Assembly (NCBI GenBank): GCA_946402785.1
Contig: CAMIXP010000012.1
Location: 1-18,358, forward strand
From: an uncultured Caryophanales bacterium
GTDB taxonomy: Bacteria > Bacillota_I > Bacilli_A > RF39 > UBA660
Direction of reading: 5' to 3'
DNA length: 18,358 bases
The notes under the pieces were generated by a model that was not told the origin of the DNA, searched no databases, and saw nothing but the letters and a program-made list of their open reading frames with translations. The stretch's first letter is position 1, and each line of letters opens with the position of its first letter. A program made the translations under genes and the position numbers. Of this stretch, positions 6,673-14,008 are shown piece after piece.

Positions 6673-7473
6673 ATGATAGATGTTGTTGTAGTTTCTATTC
6701 CTGAAACAAAAAATATTTATTATTTATCACCAAATTCTCTTGAATTAAAAAAGGGAGATGAGGTTGTTTTCGAAAATGATGCTGGTTTATTTGCAGGTGT
6801 AGTTTTAAAAGAAACTTATTCTGAAAAAAAGAATAATTTAGTATTACCACTTAAGAAAGTAGTACGTTTTCTTGGTGAAACTGATAAAAAGACGATTCAA
6901 AAGAACCGTAATCTTGCGAATAAAGCTTTAGATGATGCAAAAAAATATAGTAATTCTCTTGAATTAAATATGAATTTTGTTGATTCTTATTTAAATTTAG
7001 ATGGTTCTCAAATCTTTTTATCCTTTATGTCTGAAGATCGTGTTGATTTTAGAGATTTAGTTAAGAAATTGGCTCAAAAATATAAGATGAGAATTGAATT
7101 AAGACAAATTGGTGTTCGTGATAAAGCTAAAAAGGTCGGTGGATTAGGACCTTGTGGTTTATTCTTATGTTGTAATTCTTTCTTAACTGATTTTAATAGT
7201 GTATCTATTAATATGGCAAAGAATCAGATGCTTGCCTTAAATCCTACTAAAATTAATGGTATTTGTGGTAGATTACTATGTTGTTTAGGATATGAAAATG
7301 ATAATTATACAGAATTAAAGAAATCTTTACCTAAATTAGGATTAGTTATGGATACTCCTGAAGGTATGGGTAAAGTTGTTGATATTGATGTATTTGGAAA
7401 TACTTATTCTGTTGATTTAGGAGATAAAGGAATTGTAAAATTCCCTGGTGAAAAGAGAAATGGAAAGAATTGA
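6673..7473 (+). CDS. ricT: RicT (YaaT/PSP1-domain protein), RNase Y specificity factor
   Basis: RicT with RicA and RicF forms the iron-sulfur Y-complex, which tunes RNase Y mRNA cleavage in Firmicutes; in B. subtilis it also affects sporulation and competence. The 266-residue protein carries the PSP1 domain with the cysteine signatures GPCGLFLCC (Cys161, Cys166, Cys167) and GICGRLLCC (Cys198, Cys203, Cys204), candidates for cluster ligation. The ATG follows the holB stop by 3 bases, with GGAGG (6661-6665) inside the end of holB. The location after holB matches B. subtilis holB-yaaT. Confidence 0.94.
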   Translation: MIDVVVVSIPETKNIYYLSPNSLELKKGDEVVFENDAGLFAGVVLKETYSEKKNNLVLPLKKVVRFLGETDKKTIQKNRNLANKALDDAKKYSNSLELNMNFVDSYLNLDGSQIFLSFMSEDRVDFRDLVKKLAQKYKMRIELRQIGVRDKAKKVGGLGPCGLFLCCNSFLTDFNSVSINMAKNQMLALNPTKINGICGRLLCCLGYENDNYTELKKSLPKLGLVMDTPEGMGKVVDIDVFGNTYSVDLGDKGIVKFPGEKRNGKN

Positions 7474-8194
7474 TGATATATTAGGCTATCCTAATTTAAA
7501 GATTTATCAAAATTCTGATTATTTTTCTTTTTCTTTAGATAGTATTATTCTTGCTAATTATTCAACGATTCGATTAAGAGATCAAAAAATAATTGATTTT
7601 TGCACAGGAAATGCTGTTATTCCTTTGATTTTATCGCAAAGATGTGATAAAAGAGTGGAAGGCGTTGAGGTACAAGAAAAATTATTTGAATTAGGTAATC
7701 AATCAATTTCTTATAATCATTTAGAAGATCGTATTCAATTATATTGTGAAAATGTAGTTGATTTTTGTAGTAAACCAGATCATTTAAATCAATATGATTT
7801 GGTATTATGTAATCCTCCTTATTTTAAGAATTTAGAGGATAGTACAAAGAATTTATCTTATGAAAAAATGATTGCGAGACATGAGATTTTGATTGATTTA
7901 GATACAATTTGTGCCTGTGCAAAAAAAATATTAAAAGAACATGGTAATTTTTGTATGGTTCATCGTACTGATCGTTTGATGGATGTTATTGAGGCTTTTA
8001 AAAAGAATGATTTGGAGCCAAAACGTATTAAGTTTATTCATGAGACGATTGATAAAGAATCTTTTTTGTTTTTAATTGAAGGACAAAGAAAGGGTAGTGT
8101 TGGTTTAAAAGTTGAAAAACCACTTATTCAATATGATTCTGATGGTAAAATGACTGATGAATATGCAAGATTACAAGTGGAAGTGATAAAATGA
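7460..8194 (+). CDS. trmN6: tRNA1(Val) A37 N6-methyltransferase family protein (YabB/TrmN6)
   Basis: An S-adenosylmethionine-dependent adenine-N6 methyltransferase of the YabB/YfiC family, expected to modify A37 of a tRNA. The 244-residue product has SAM motif I DFCTGNAVIP (Asp46 onward), an acidic loop VEGVEV, and the catalytic NPPY (118-121) typical of N6-adenine methylation. The N-terminal pattern FSFSLDSIILANY is a family hallmark. The start is ATG 7460, with GTG 7448 in the same frame as an alternative; both lie inside the end of ricT, so translation is coupled. yabA, which lies between these genes in B. subtilis, is missing. The precise tRNA target here is inferred from the family. Confidence 0.88.
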   Translation: MERIDDILGYPNLKIYQNSDYFSFSLDSIILANYSTIRLRDQKIIDFCTGNAVIPLILSQRCDKRVEGVEVQEKLFELGNQSISYNHLEDRIQLYCENVVDFCSKPDHLNQYDLVLCNPPYFKNLEDSTKNLSYEKMIARHEILIDLDTICACAKKILKEHGNFCMVHRTDRLMDVIEAFKKNDLEPKRIKFIHETIDKESFLFLIEGQRKGSVGLKVEKPLIQYDSDGKMTDEYARLQVEVIK

Positions 8195-9027
8195 TACAAA
8201 AAAGTTATGATGATTCCCCTAGTTTATATTTAATTCCAACTCCGATTGGTAATTTAGATGATATTACAGTTCGTTCTTTAAATACGTTAAAGACTGTAGA
8301 TGAAATCTTATGTGAAGATACTCGTGATACAGGTATCTTATTGAGCCAATATGGTATTAAGAAGAAATTAGTAAGCTGTCATGAATTTAATGAAAGTAAA
8401 ATGATAGAATATGTTGTATCTAAATTAAAAGATGGATACCAAATGGGATTGGTTACTGATCAAGGATCTCCTGTTATTAGTGATCCTGGATATATTGTTT
8501 CTAGAGGTGTTATTGAAGCTGGATATAATGTTGTTTCTTTACCTGGAGCAACTGCTTTTGTACCTGCTTTAACGTCTTCTGGATTAGAACCTTCTCCTTT
8601 TTTATTCTATGGATTTTTAAATAGTAAAAATAGTAAACAAATTCAAGAATTAAATGCTTTAAAAGATTATCCTTTTACGATTATTTTTTATGAAGCTGTA
8701 CATAGAATGAAAAATACTTTAACAAATATGTTAGATGTTTTAGGAGATCGTTCTATTTGTATTGCTCGTGAATTATCTAAAATTCATGAAGAATATGCTC
8801 GTGGAACTATTTCTGAATTAATCCCTTTAGTAGATGATATGAAGGGTGAATTTGTGATTGTTGTAGAAGGCAATCGTAATGTAGTTGATTATAGTAATTT
8901 AGATGTTGTTGATCATGTACAAATGTATTTAGATGACATGAGTGAAATGGATGCTATAAAAAAAGTAGCCAAAGAACGCGGTGTTGCTAAATCTGTTATT
9001 TATCAAGAATATCATAATAGGAAGTGA
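8191..9027 (+). CDS. rsmI: 16S rRNA (cytidine-1402 2'-O)-methyltransferase
   Basis: RsmI adds the ribose methyl group of m4Cm1402 at the 16S P site. The 278-residue protein shows the tetrapyrrole-methylase fold and family signatures: LIPTPIGNLDDITVRSL near the N-terminus, CEDTRDTGILL, VTDQGSPVISDPGY, SLPGATAFVPAL and FYEAVHR, then ARELSKIHEEYARGT. The ATG overlaps the trmN6 stop (ATGA at 8191-8194), implying coupled translation. The intervening GIY-YIG gene yazA of B. subtilis is absent. Confidence 0.96.
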   Translation: MIQKSYDDSPSLYLIPTPIGNLDDITVRSLNTLKTVDEILCEDTRDTGILLSQYGIKKKLVSCHEFNESKMIEYVVSKLKDGYQMGLVTDQGSPVISDPGYIVSRGVIEAGYNVVSLPGATAFVPALTSSGLEPSPFLFYGFLNSKNSKQIQELNALKDYPFTIIFYEAVHRMKNTLTNMLDVLGDRSICIARELSKIHEEYARGTISELIPLVDDMKGEFVIVVEGNRNVVDYSNLDVVDHVQMYLDDMSEMDAIKKVAKERGVAKSVIYQEYHNRK

Positions 9028-9031
9028 TAAT

Positions 9032-9601
9032 ATGAAATTAATCGTTGGTCTAGGTAATCCTGGAAAAGAATACGAAAATACGAGACATAATGTAGGATTT
9101 TCTTTTCTTGATACTTATTTAGATTTTCATCATATTGATGAAAAATGGATTTCTAAGTTTGATGGGAAATATTTACAAACTTCTCTTTTTGGAGAAAAAG
9201 TAATCTTTTTAAAACCACAAACTTTTATGAATTTATCTGGACAATCTGTACAAAAGATTGTAGACTACTTTGATATTGATATTTCAGATATTTTAGTTAT
9301 TTCAGATGATTTAGATTTATTAGTAGGTAATTTTAAATTAAAATCATCTGGATCATGTGGTGGGCACAATGGTTTAAGAGATATTGAAAATAAACTTGGT
9401 ACCACTGATTACAAACGATTAAAAATTGGAATATCTAATAATAAAGACTTGGATACTAAAGATTATGTTTTAGGACATTTTTCAAAAGAAGAAAAAAATA
9501 CTTTAAAACAAGTATTCCAAGATTTATGTCCTGTATTGGACGATTATTTTTCTATAGAATTTGGAGATTTAATGAGTAAATATAACCGTAAGAATAAATA
9601 G
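9032..9601 (+). CDS. pth: Peptidyl-tRNA hydrolase
   Basis: Pth frees tRNA from peptidyl-tRNA that has dropped off ribosomes, an essential recycling step. The 189-residue product begins MKLIVGLGNPGKEY with substrate-binding Asn9 and catalytic His19 (TRHNVGF); KPQTFMNLSG, VISDDLDL and GGHNGLRDIE complete the family set. Start ATG 9032 is preceded by AGGAAG (9019-9024) and lies 4 bases after the rsmI stop. An in-frame upstream ATG at 8981 inside rsmI would add 17 residues before the conserved N-terminus and is rejected. Confidence 0.96.
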   Translation: MKLIVGLGNPGKEYENTRHNVGFSFLDTYLDFHHIDEKWISKFDGKYLQTSLFGEKVIFLKPQTFMNLSGQSVQKIVDYFDIDISDILVISDDLDLLVGNFKLKSSGSCGGHNGLRDIENKLGTTDYKRLKIGISNNKDLDTKDYVLGHFSKEEKNTLKQVFQDLCPVLDDYFSIEFGDLMSKYNRKNK

Positions 9602-9609
9602 GTGATCAA

Positions 9610-12600
9610 ATGAATATATTTGATGAAGTACTTCAATTTCATATCAAAAAAGACATGGGTCTATATAATCTGACCGATGAGTTTTTTTGTGTGTTAATAA
9701 AGGGAATTTTAGAAAAAGAGAAGAAGAATATTTTATTGGTTGTAGATAGTTTATTTGAAGCTAATAAATTATATAATTCTATGATTAATTATGATGAAAA
9801 TGTTCTTTTATTCCCTATGGATGACTTTTTAACGAGTGAAGCTTTGTCTATTTCTCCTGATTTAATGATTACTCGTTTGGAAACGATTCATGCTTTAACT
9901 ACTTCTAAACCTTGTGTTGTGATTACAAACTTAATGGGTTATTTAAGATATTTACCAAATCATGAAACATATCAAAATCATATTCTTAATCTTCAAAAAG
10001 GTGATGTAATTGATCCAAAAGTGCTTGTGGAAAAATTAATTTCCATTGGTTATAACCGAGATACGATTGTTAATAAGACGGGTGAATTTGGTGTTAGAGG
10101 ATTTGTTATAGATGTTTTTCCAATTGATGAAGATAATCCTATTCGTATAGAGTTCTTTGACGATGAGATAGAATCTATTCGTTATTTTGATTCTGATACA
10201 CAGAAATCGATTAAAGAAATCAAGAATATTGAAATATTACCTTATTTTGAGTTTATTGCTTCTAAACCAGTAGAAGAACTTCATTTTGGAAAACAAAAGT
10301 ATTTACCTTTATATGATTCTGTTAAAAATATTTCTGATTATATGGGAGATGTTCTTACTTTCTTTAAAGATTATGAACAGATCGATGCGTCTTTCCATCA
10401 TACATTAGATGAGATTGTTTCTTATAAAGAAGATAAAGATACTGATTTTTCGGGTAATTATATGTTTGATTTGAATGAATTAAAGGTAGATTATCCTATT
10501 TATTATCATTCTTTAAATAATATGAGTACCAATGAGTTAGAATCTTCTCATTATACTTTTCAATTGAAACCTATCCCTAGTTTTCATGAAGATGTTGATC
10601 GTATTAATACTTCTATCCGTGGATATATTGATAAAGAAAAGACAGTTGTATTAAGTGTTAAGAAATTTCAATTTAGAACGTTATATAAATTTTTAAATAT
10701 GAAGGTTGTGGAAACTGATTTTATGCATTTAAAAGAAAAATGTGTAAATTTAGTGGATTGTGGTATGAACCAAGGATTTATTTTTAATGATTTGGTTGTG
10801 ATTTCTGGTAGTGAATTATTTAATGCTGTTTCTTCTAAGAAAAAATATCATACAAAATATAAATATACATCTGTTATACATGATGTGAATAAACTAAATG
10901 TTGGAGATTATGTTGTTCATAATGTACATGGTATTGGTATTTATAATGGAATTAAGACACTTACTTTGAATGATATTACGAAGGATTACTTAGAAATTCT
11001 ATATCAGGGAACCGATAAGATTTATATTCCTGTTGAAAAGATAGATTTAATATCAAAATACTCTGGTAGAGAAGGGGTAGTCCCTAAAGTTAATAAATTA
11101 GGTGGAGTTGAATGGCAAAGAACAAAGAATCGTGTTAAGTCTCGTGTTAGTGATATGGCTGATCAATTAATTAAACTATATGCAGAACGGGAAATGAAGA
11201 AAGGATTTGCTTTTTCTCCTGATTGTGATTTATCATTTGATTTTGAAAAAGATTTTCCTTATGATTTAACTCCTGATCAAGTTCGAGCTATTTCTCAAAT
11301 TAAAGAAGATATGGAATCTCCTGCACCAATGGATCGATTATTATGTGGAGATGTTGGTTTTGGTAAAACAGAAGTAGCTTTTGTAGCGGCATTTAAAGCT
11401 ATGCTAGACTCTAAACAAGTATTGTTCTTATGTCCAACTACTATTCTTTCTAATCAGCATTATGAGAATGCTTTAGAGCGTTTTAAGAACTTTCCTGTAT
11501 CCATTGGATTATTAAATCGTTTTACTTCTGCTAAGGAGACAAAACGTGTTTTAGATGGATTAAAAGATGGAACAATTGATATGGTGATTGGGACACATCG
11601 TTTATTAAGTGATGATGTTCAACTAAAAGACTTAGGTTTATTAGTTATTGATGAAGAGCAACGTTTTGGTGTTGCCCATAAAGAGAAGATTAAGCAGTAT
11701 AAAACGAATGTTGATGTCTTAACTCTTACTGCTACTCCTATTCCTCGTACCTTACAAATGTCTTTGGTTGGCATTCGTAGTTTATCTTTAATTGATACAC
11801 CGCCAATCAATCGTTATCCAGTACAAACCTATGTCGTTGAAGAAAATAAACAAATCCTTAGAGATGCGATTTATAAGGAATTATCTCGTGATGGACAGGT
11901 ATTTATTCTTTATAATCGTGTTCAAACTATTGATGAATTCTCTAATCGTATCCGTATGATAGCTCCTGATGCGAGAATATGTATTGCTCATGGACAAATG
12001 AATAAGAATCAATTAGAAAATACGATTATTGATTTCGTGAAACATGAATATGATATTTTGATTTGTACGACGATTATTGAAACGGGTATTGATATTCCAA
12101 ATGTTAATACTTTGATTATTATGGATGCGGATCGATTTGGATTAAGTCAGTTGTATCAAATTCGTGGTCGTGTTGGTAGAAGTGATAAGTTTGCGTATGC
12201 TTATCTTATGTATCAACCATTTAAGTCGTTAACAGAAATGGCTATGAAACGATTAAATGTTATCAAAGAGTTCACAGAACTAGGAAGTGGTTTCTCGATT
12301 GCGACCCGTGATTTATCCATTCGTGGAGCTGGAGATATTTTGGGTAGTGAACAAGCTGGATTTATTGATTCCATTGGAATTGATTTATATTTAAAACTAT
12401 TAAATGATGAGGTTAAGAGACGTAATCATGAGGTAGTAGAGGAAGAAGAGACGATTGAAGAGAGCAAGCCACTTATCAATGTTACTACTCATATTTCTGA
12501 TCAATATGTTTCAGAAGATGAATTAAAGATTGAAATTCATAAAAAGATTAATTCTATCGATAGTCTTGATAGTTTCCAAATGGTTAAGAGTGAATTAGAA

Positions 12601-12936
12601 GACCGATTTGGTAAATTATCAGAAGATATTATTATTTATATGTATGAAGAATGGTTTGAAAAACTTGCGAAGAAAGTTCATTTATCTAAAGTTCATCAAA
12701 ATCGTAATTCTATTGAACTAGTCTTTGCAGCAAATGAGGTATCTAAATTGGATACAGAAGAATTATTTATGGATGCTTTCCATATTACGAATATGTTCCG
12801 TTTTATTAGTAGAGGAAGCAACTTGGTAATTGTACTCGATATTATCAAGTTAGAGAAACATCCTATTTATTATTTGGTTGAATTACTTAGTAAAGTTTTT
12901 GACAATTTAAATAATTCTATTGACTTAAAAAATTAG
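9610..12936 (+). CDS. mfd: Transcription-repair coupling factor Mfd
   Basis: Mfd displaces RNA polymerase stalled at lesions and recruits UvrA for strand-specific repair. The 1108-residue protein has an N-terminal UvrB-like module (to about residue 340), an RNA-polymerase-interacting CarD-like domain starting about residue 428 (NVGDYVVHNVHGIGIY), and a RecG-like translocase with Walker A GDVGFGKT (580-587) and DEEQ (681-684). TATPIPRTLQMSL, GRVGRSDKFAYAYL and RGAGDILGSEQAGF follow, then the C-terminal TRCF domain. It is slightly shorter than B. subtilis Mfd (about 1177). The pth stop overlaps the ribosome site AGGTGAT (9600-9606). The pth-mfd adjacency is widely conserved in Bacilli. Confidence 0.97.
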   Translation: MNIFDEVLQFHIKKDMGLYNLTDEFFCVLIKGILEKEKKNILLVVDSLFEANKLYNSMINYDENVLLFPMDDFLTSEALSISPDLMITRLETIHALTTSKPCVVITNLMGYLRYLPNHETYQNHILNLQKGDVIDPKVLVEKLISIGYNRDTIVNKTGEFGVRGFVIDVFPIDEDNPIRIEFFDDEIESIRYFDSDTQKSIKEIKNIEILPYFEFIASKPVEELHFGKQKYLPLYDSVKNISDYMGDVLTFFKDYEQIDASFHHTLDEIVSYKEDKDTDFSGNYMFDLNELKVDYPIYYHSLNNMSTNELESSHYTFQLKPIPSFHEDVDRINTSIRGYIDKEKTVVLSVKKFQFRTLYKFLNMKVVETDFMHLKEKCVNLVDCGMNQGFIFNDLVVISGSELFNAVSSKKKYHTKYKYTSVIHDVNKLNVGDYVVHNVHGIGIYNGIKTLTLNDITKDYLEILYQGTDKIYIPVEKIDLISKYSGREGVVPKVNKLGGVEWQRTKNRVKSRVSDMADQLIKLYAEREMKKGFAFSPDCDLSFDFEKDFPYDLTPDQVRAISQIKEDMESPAPMDRLLCGDVGFGKTEVAFVAAFKAMLDSKQVLFLCPTTILSNQHYENALERFKNFPVSIGLLNRFTSAKETKRVLDGLKDGTIDMVIGTHRLLSDDVQLKDLGLLVIDEEQRFGVAHKEKIKQYKTNVDVLTLTATPIPRTLQMSLVGIRSLSLIDTPPINRYPVQTYVVEENKQILRDAIYKELSRDGQVFILYNRVQTIDEFSNRIRMIAPDARICIAHGQMNKNQLENTIIDFVKHEYDILICTTIIETGIDIPNVNTLIIMDADRFGLSQLYQIRGRVGRSDKFAYAYLMYQPFKSLTEMAMKRLNVIKEFTELGSGFSIATRDLSIRGAGDILGSEQAGFIDSIGIDLYLKLLNDEVKRRNHEVVEEEETIEESKPLINVTTHISDQYVSEDELKIEIHKKINSIDSLDSFQMVKSELEDRFGKLSEDIIIYMYEEWFEKLAKKVHLSKVHQNRNSIELVFAANEVSKLDTEELFMDAFHITNMFRFISRGSNLVIVLDIIKLEKHPIYYLVELLSKVFDNLNNSIDLKN

Positions 12937-12972
12937 AATTGCTACATTTAAAATACCGGAGGTGAATTCAAG

Positions 12973-13623
12973 ATGAAAGAAGAATTAAATGGGTTTAGAC
13001 AACAACACGAAATGAGTTATCGTAATGCAATTTTAGATACCATTAAGAATAATACGGAGGTTTTGGTTAACCAGGATATTGTGTCTTTATTTCAAAAACC
13101 ACCTCTTGATTCTATGGATTTACTTCGTACTAAATTTTTAAATTTAGCAAAAAAGAATAAGATTGTATTAAATACAGAAGGACTTGGATATTTATTAAGT
13201 CAATATCGTTCTTATTTATTAGATTGTTGTGATGAGATTAAGAGTATTCGTATTGATACTTTATCTAAAGTTATTAAAAAAGAGGGTAATGGGGTTATTC
13301 AAATTAATAAAAAAGATTTTGTTACTTTGAATAAAAAAATGAAAAAAGTAATTAAAGAAAAAATTGTTGAAGGTACACAAGTATGTATTATGGATCATAT
13401 AGATATGATTTTTAATGAGTCTGTTGACTCTTCTATTAAAACGCATATGATTGATGATATTTCTAAATACTTAAAGGGAATGTATCAAAGACAGTTATTG
13501 GAGAATATTGATATTAAAGTTTTGGTAAAAGATACTACTTTAATGAATAGTACTAAAGAACAAGGAGAACGCTATTTATTTGCATTAGATCATTCAAAAT
13601 TGTTAAATGAAAACGACTCTTGA
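12973..13623 (+). CDS. Conserved-looking hypothetical protein after mfd
   Basis: I do not recognise this 216-residue protein. It is predicted cytoplasmic, with no signal peptide or membrane segment, and is rich in Lys, Asp and Ile with long amphipathic stretches, so it is probably mostly helical. A very basic central segment (about 115-140: KKDFVTLNKKMKKVIKEK) could touch nucleic acid, but no known domain is evident. A strong ribosome site GGAGGTG (12958-12964) precedes the ATG by 8 bases, and codon use matches the neighbours, so it is a real gene. It follows mfd by 36 bp with no terminator between them and probably shares the operon. Its TGA stop (13621-13623) lies within the -35 box of the downstream T-box promoter. 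In B. subtilis other genes follow mfd. Confidence 0.8.
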   Translation: MKEELNGFRQQHEMSYRNAILDTIKNNTEVLVNQDIVSLFQKPPLDSMDLLRTKFLNLAKKNKIVLNTEGLGYLLSQYRSYLLDCCDEIKSIRIDTLSKVIKKEGNGVIQINKKDFVTLNKKMKKVIKEKIVEGTQVCIMDHIDMIFNESVDSSIKTHMIDDISKYLKGMYQRQLLENIDIKVLVKDTTLMNSTKEQGERYLFALDHSKLLNENDS

Positions 13624-13648
13624 TTCTTCCCTTTATTTGTGCTATATT
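13620..13648 (+). promoter_or_regulatory. Promoter of the metG T-box transcript
   Basis: -35 TTGATT (13620-13625), 17-bp spacer, -10 TATATT (13643-13648) preceded by TGC, giving an extended -10. The -35 overlaps the stop codon of the preceding gene. Transcription would start near 13655, at the 5' edge of the riboswitch. Confidence 0.75.
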
Positions 13649-13654
13649 ATGTGC

Positions 13655-13888
13655 ATATTTGAAATGTTTTGATGAAGAGCGCTTTATTCATACGTTTATT
13701 TTAGAGAGCTTTGTTGGTGGGAATAAGCATAAACAGAATAAATGCAGTATGGCTTCTGAACTTCTATATTGATAGGTAGATATAGGCGTATATAGGCGTT
13801 AACTATTTAAGTGTGTAATAGAGATTATTATGAAGTAAGGTGGTACCGCGTGTTAATACGTCCTTACATTTGTAATAATCTTTTTTTT
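13655..13888 (+). promoter_or_regulatory. Methionine-specific T-box riboswitch controlling metG
   Basis: The T-box itself, AAGGTGGTACCGCG (13837-13850), is near-perfect and binds the tRNA acceptor end. In Stem I, GAAG (13674-13677) pairs with CTTC (13753-13756), and GCTTTATTC with GAATAAATGC. Between them is an internal loop whose 3' side is AGTATGG. By analogy with the glyQS leader (specifier, purine, then the closing helix), the specifier is ATG (13749-13751) followed by G, a methionine codon that matches the downstream gene. The distal loop TTGGTGGGAA (13713-13722) resembles the conserved Stem I apex. Uncharged tRNA-Met should stabilise the antiterminator and allow metG transcription. A near-perfect 10-bp tandem repeat TATAGGCGT(A/T) occurs at 13781-13800. 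Confidence 0.9.
13822..13888 (+). terminator. T-box-controlled terminator upstream of metG
   Basis: Left arm AGATTATTA plus GTAAGG (13822-13840) pairs with CCTTAC plus TAATAATCT (13862-13881) around a small internal mismatch, followed by eight T (13881-13888). The left arm includes the start of the T-box, so antiterminator and terminator are mutually exclusive. Confidence 0.87.
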
Positions 13889-13893
13889 GAGTT

Positions 13894-14007
13894 TTGGATG
13901 ATAAAATAGTTCAAGGTATTTTTGTACCATGTTATTTTGTTACAGACGAAGAGACTTTAGGAGAAAGAAATGGTTGGTCATATATGAAAGAAAAAGAGGA
14001 GAGATAA
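13894..14007 (+). CDS. Possible leader ORF between T-box terminator and metG
   Basis: A frame opens after a TGA at 13888-13890, which lies at the terminator T run, and ends with TAA (14005-14007) one base before the metG ATG. From the only early start-like codon (TTG 13894) it encodes 37 residues of ordinary, protein-like composition (for example IVQGIFVPCYFVTDEETLGE, then NGWSYMKEKEER). The metG ribosome site GAGGAG lies inside its last codons, an arrangement suited to translational coupling. Against it: no good ribosome site before the TTG, and the short length allows chance. It may also be the remnant of a larger gene. I cannot assign a function. Confidence 0.25.
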   Translation: MDDKIVQGIFVPCYFVTDEETLGERNGWSYMKEKEER

Positions 14008-14008
14008 T

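Noticed and set aside
8981..9031. Upstream ATG for pth
   Set aside because: It adds 17 hydrophobic residues encoded within rsmI; the conserved Pth N-terminus and ribosome site support 9032.
12030..12046. parS-like TTTCGTGAAACAT in mfd
   Set aside because: It lacks the CACGTG core and is explained by coding sequence.
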